Shown here: piece by piece, positions 53,233 to 53,301 of the stretch
Position numbering within the stretch: the first letter of the stretch is position 1
Layout: every line of letters begins with the position of its first letter
NCBI GenBank assembly: GCA_964633715.1
Contig: CAZWHQ010000029.1
Coordinates: 1 to 53,301 of the forward strand
Length of the DNA stretch: 53,301 bases
Direction of reading: 5' to 3'
Origin: JAUWVG01 sp964633715
GTDB taxonomy: Bacteria; Acidobacteriota; Aminicenantia; Aminicenantales; Aminicenantaceae
The notes under the pieces: model-generated
The model's database searches: none
What the model was told of the DNA's origin: nothing
What the model saw: only the letters and a program-made list of their open reading frames with translations
Translations under genes and position numbers: made by a program

Positions 53233-53301
53233 ATAAAAGAATGGAACGATAGATAAAAAGGTGATTTATTATTAAATTTTTGAATTTGAGAATTTCTTAA
53301 A

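Noticed and set aside
1..53301. CRISPR arrays, tRNA or rRNA genes, integrases and complete insertion sequences
   Set aside because: I found no regularly spaced repeats, cloverleaf-like sequence, rRNA-like stretch or transposase/integrase motif in either strand.

Overview
The window looks like a chromosomal segment of a Gram-negative, mid-GC bacterium outside the Proteobacteria. The gene mix best fits Candidatus Aminicenantes or a related Acidobacteriota-like lineage: zinc-ribbon Ser/Thr kinases carrying TolB-like/TPR domains, a two-lobed FtsX permease under a sigma-54 regulator, sortilin-type BNR proteins, a VKOR-DsbA fusion, a DUF5107-TPR protein and a small stand-alone asparaginase (decayed). 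TolC, lipoprotein signals, a Tat signal and periplasmic proteins show an outer membrane. The taxonomic call is inference, not a match to a known genome. I saw no rRNA, tRNA, CRISPR array or intact transposon.

Layout. 1-1.4 kb: REP-like palindromes, a nucleotidyltransferase toxin/antitoxin-like pair and a decayed ORF. 1.5-2.1 kb: a secreted DUF6305 protein. 2.1-9.98 kb: an export and regulation block with a leftward operon (adaptor, two LolD/MacB-type ATPases, TolC), a divergent NtrC-type regulator/histidine kinase operon, and a 98-aa protein. 10.1-12.7 kb: a Ser/Thr kinase gene that has lost its N-lobe. 12.7-16.8 kb: a Tat-exported Gfo/Idh/MocA oxidoreductase with a HEAT-DUF1080 protein. 17.4-19.9 kb: a lone FtsX permease. 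20.5-21.6 kb: an XRE regulator and a membrane protein. 22.7-26.2 kb: a flavoprotein, a cNMP-binding protein and an FHA-GAF-adenylate cyclase. 26.2-29.9 kb: a large BNR protein behind an asparaginase pseudogene. 30-34.4 kb: a UshA-like lipoprotein, a DUF5658 protein and an ABC-2 exporter. 34.4-39 kb: small exported proteins, an aminotransferase and an alpha/beta hydrolase. 39.3-42.5 kb: VKOR-DsbA and GH127. 42.6-45.5 kb: DUF3795, a cysteine-less thioredoxin-like protein and an intact kinase. 45.6-48.3 kb: PPIase, UbiA prenyltransferase and CPBP protease. 48.3-53.2 kb: a pentapeptide protein, DUF5107-TPR and a frameshifted LolA-like gene.

The strongest signal is a small sigma-54 regulon. Four promoters with -24/-12 elements (GG-N10-GC) lie at 6538-6553 (minus), 6709-6724, 9610-9625 and 17382-17397. 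Each of the three intergenic regions that hold them also has a tandem pair of 16-bp imperfect inverted repeats, TGTYC-N6-RGACA, whose centres are 21 bp apart in all three cases. These are the likely enhancer sites of the regulator encoded at 6768-8144. They tie together the export operon (which has ATPases, adaptor and TolC but no permease), the two-component genes, an uncharacterised 98-aa protein and the FtsX permease 11 kb away, which is probably the missing membrane subunit.

Several genes are decayed: the N-lobe-less kinase, the asparaginase, the LolA-like gene and the ORF near 1.1-1.4 kb.
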